From positions 1-6,157 of the forward strand of contig JAQVAJ010000105.1 of the NCBI GenBank assembly GCA_028690885.1: a stretch of 6,157 nt of DNA, in the 5' to 3' direction. The notes below the pieces were generated by a model. It did no database searches. It saw only the letters and a list, made by a program, of their open reading frames with translations, and was not told where the DNA came from. This DNA is from Clostridia bacterium (GTDB lineage: Bacteria; Bacillota; Clostridia; DUPQ01). Both the position numbers and the translations under genes were made by a program. This document shows, one piece after another, positions 5,332 to 6,157 of the stretch (the first letter of the stretch is position 1; each line of letters begins with the position of its first letter).

Positions 5332-6081
5332 ATGCTAAAAAACATACTTCTAATAATTGAATACAGCGGGAAGAATTACAGTGGATGGCAACGCCAGCTT
5401 AATGGAATATCTATTCAAGAGAAAATAGAACAATCAGTATTTGAACTTACCGGACAAACAATTAAATTAAATGGCAGTGGCCGGACTGATGCAAAAGTTA
5501 ATGCTATGGGCCAGACAGCTTCCTTTAAAATTGACTGTACCATCCCACCATCAAACTTCTGTATGGCTTTAAACAGTGTATTGCCTGAAGACATAAGGAT
5601 ACTGGAATCTTTTGAAGTAGATATGGATTTTCATGCCCGTTATAGCGCAACTGGAAAGCATTACAGGTTTACAATATTAAACAGATCGGTTCCATCAGCA
5701 ATATATAAACATACGACATGTCATGTTAAACAGCCTCTTGATGTAGATAAAATGCTAAAAGCAGCTTCATATTTTATAGGGGAACATGATTTTAGAGCAT
5801 TTATGTCAGCAGGAAGCAGTATAAAGACTACTATAAGGACAATATACACATTAGATATTTCTCAGGACGGACCTTTAATATATTTTGATATACAAGGCAA
5901 CGGATTCTTATATAACATGGTAAGGATTATTGCAGGAACGCTAGCTGAAGTCGGTAAGGGAGCTATTGAACCTGAACAGATACCTGGTATTATTTCAAGT
6001 AAAGACCGATCAAAATGTGGACCCACATTGAAGGCCAGCGGATTGTGTCTCATGGAAGTATTCTACGGAGAAGATTCATAA
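5332..6081 (+). CDS. truA: tRNA pseudouridine synthase A (TruA family)
   Basis: TruA converts uridines 38-40 in the anticodon stem-loop of many tRNAs to pseudouridine. The 249 residues match the family's usual length. The N-terminus LIIEYSGKNYSGWQRQ is the family hallmark. The catalytic aspartate is D53 in GSGRTDAKVNAMGQ, and the conserved Tyr of the active site is Y111 in ARYSATGKHYRF. HDFRAF (152-157) and NGFLYNMVRII (190-200) are also typical. In the active-site loop the usual GRTDAGVHA reads GRTDAKVNA, so Gly is replaced by Lys and His by Asn after the catalytic Asp; clostridial genomes can carry more than one TruA, and this may be such a paralogue. ATG 5332 is the only possible start, because an in-frame TAA lies at 5320-5322. 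No Shine-Dalgarno sequence precedes it. It has its own promoter and no visible terminator before the next promoter at 6101. Confidence 0.93.
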   Translation: MLKNILLIIEYSGKNYSGWQRQLNGISIQEKIEQSVFELTGQTIKLNGSGRTDAKVNAMGQTASFKIDCTIPPSNFCMALNSVLPEDIRILESFEVDMDFHARYSATGKHYRFTILNRSVPSAIYKHTTCHVKQPLDVDKMLKAASYFIGEHDFRAFMSAGSSIKTTIRTIYTLDISQDGPLIYFDIQGNGFLYNMVRIIAGTLAEVGKGAIEPEQIPGIISSKDRSKCGPTLKASGLCLMEVFYGEDS

Positions 6082-6100
6082 AATGTCAACAAAAGGTTCA

Positions 6101-6129
6101 TTGTGACTTCATTTTATATAAGGTATAAT
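6101..6129 (+). promoter_or_regulatory. Promoter for a gene beyond the window
   Basis: TTGTGA (6101-6106) and consensus TATAAT (6124-6129) are separated by exactly 17 bases. Transcription would start near 6136 and run off the window end. The downstream gene is not visible. In many Firmicutes truA is followed by rplM-rpsI (ribosomal proteins L13 and S9), so that is a guess from gene order only. Confidence 0.65.
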
Positions 6130-6157
6130 ATATATATCAGAAGCCATAATATTTGAA

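Overview
The window is AT-rich, has strong AGGAGG-type ribosome binding sites, and carries proteins that look like those of low-GC Firmicutes. I infer a member of the Clostridia, possibly Lachnospiraceae. No insertion sequence, tRNA, rRNA or CRISPR array is visible. All recognised protein genes lie on the + strand.

Layout: (1) positions 1-434 hold the 3' end of a gene for a PhoU-domain protein, probably a Na+/phosphate cotransporter family member, cut by the window edge. (2) A short intergenic region carries an extended -10 promoter with an upstream TATCACA-type element. (3) A tightly packed operon runs 546-3629: an OmpR/PhoB-class response regulator, its membrane histidine kinase, and an SplB-related (COG1533-type) radical SAM protein. 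No ATG, GTG or TTG is available for the full-length kinase; its best start is an ATT codon behind a good Shine-Dalgarno sequence. (4) The 347-base gap 3630-3976 holds a bidirectional terminator, a likely minus-strand structured small RNA of about 155 nt, and a divergent promoter region. (5) A membrane-anchored HtrA/DegP-like serine protease with one PDZ domain runs 3977-5248 and ends at a clean terminator. (6) truA, tRNA pseudouridine synthase A, runs 5332-6081 and seems to be transcribed from a promoter so close that its mRNA may be leaderless. (7) A well-formed promoter at 6101-6129 points out of the window towards an unseen gene.

The most interesting part is the regulation. Copies of TATCACA (TGTGATA on the other strand) spaced exactly 11 bp apart overlap the -35 elements of two divergent promoters. 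One drives htrA; the other drives the putative minus-strand RNA. A related element lies at the response-regulator promoter. OmpR-family regulators typically bind direct repeats with about this period. The simplest reading is a self-regulating envelope or secretion-stress circuit comparable to CssRS-HtrA of Bacillus subtilis, in which the regulator controls its own operon, the HtrA protease and a previously unrecognised small RNA. The pairing with HtrA and the phased repeats are seen in the sequence; the regulatory assignment is inference.
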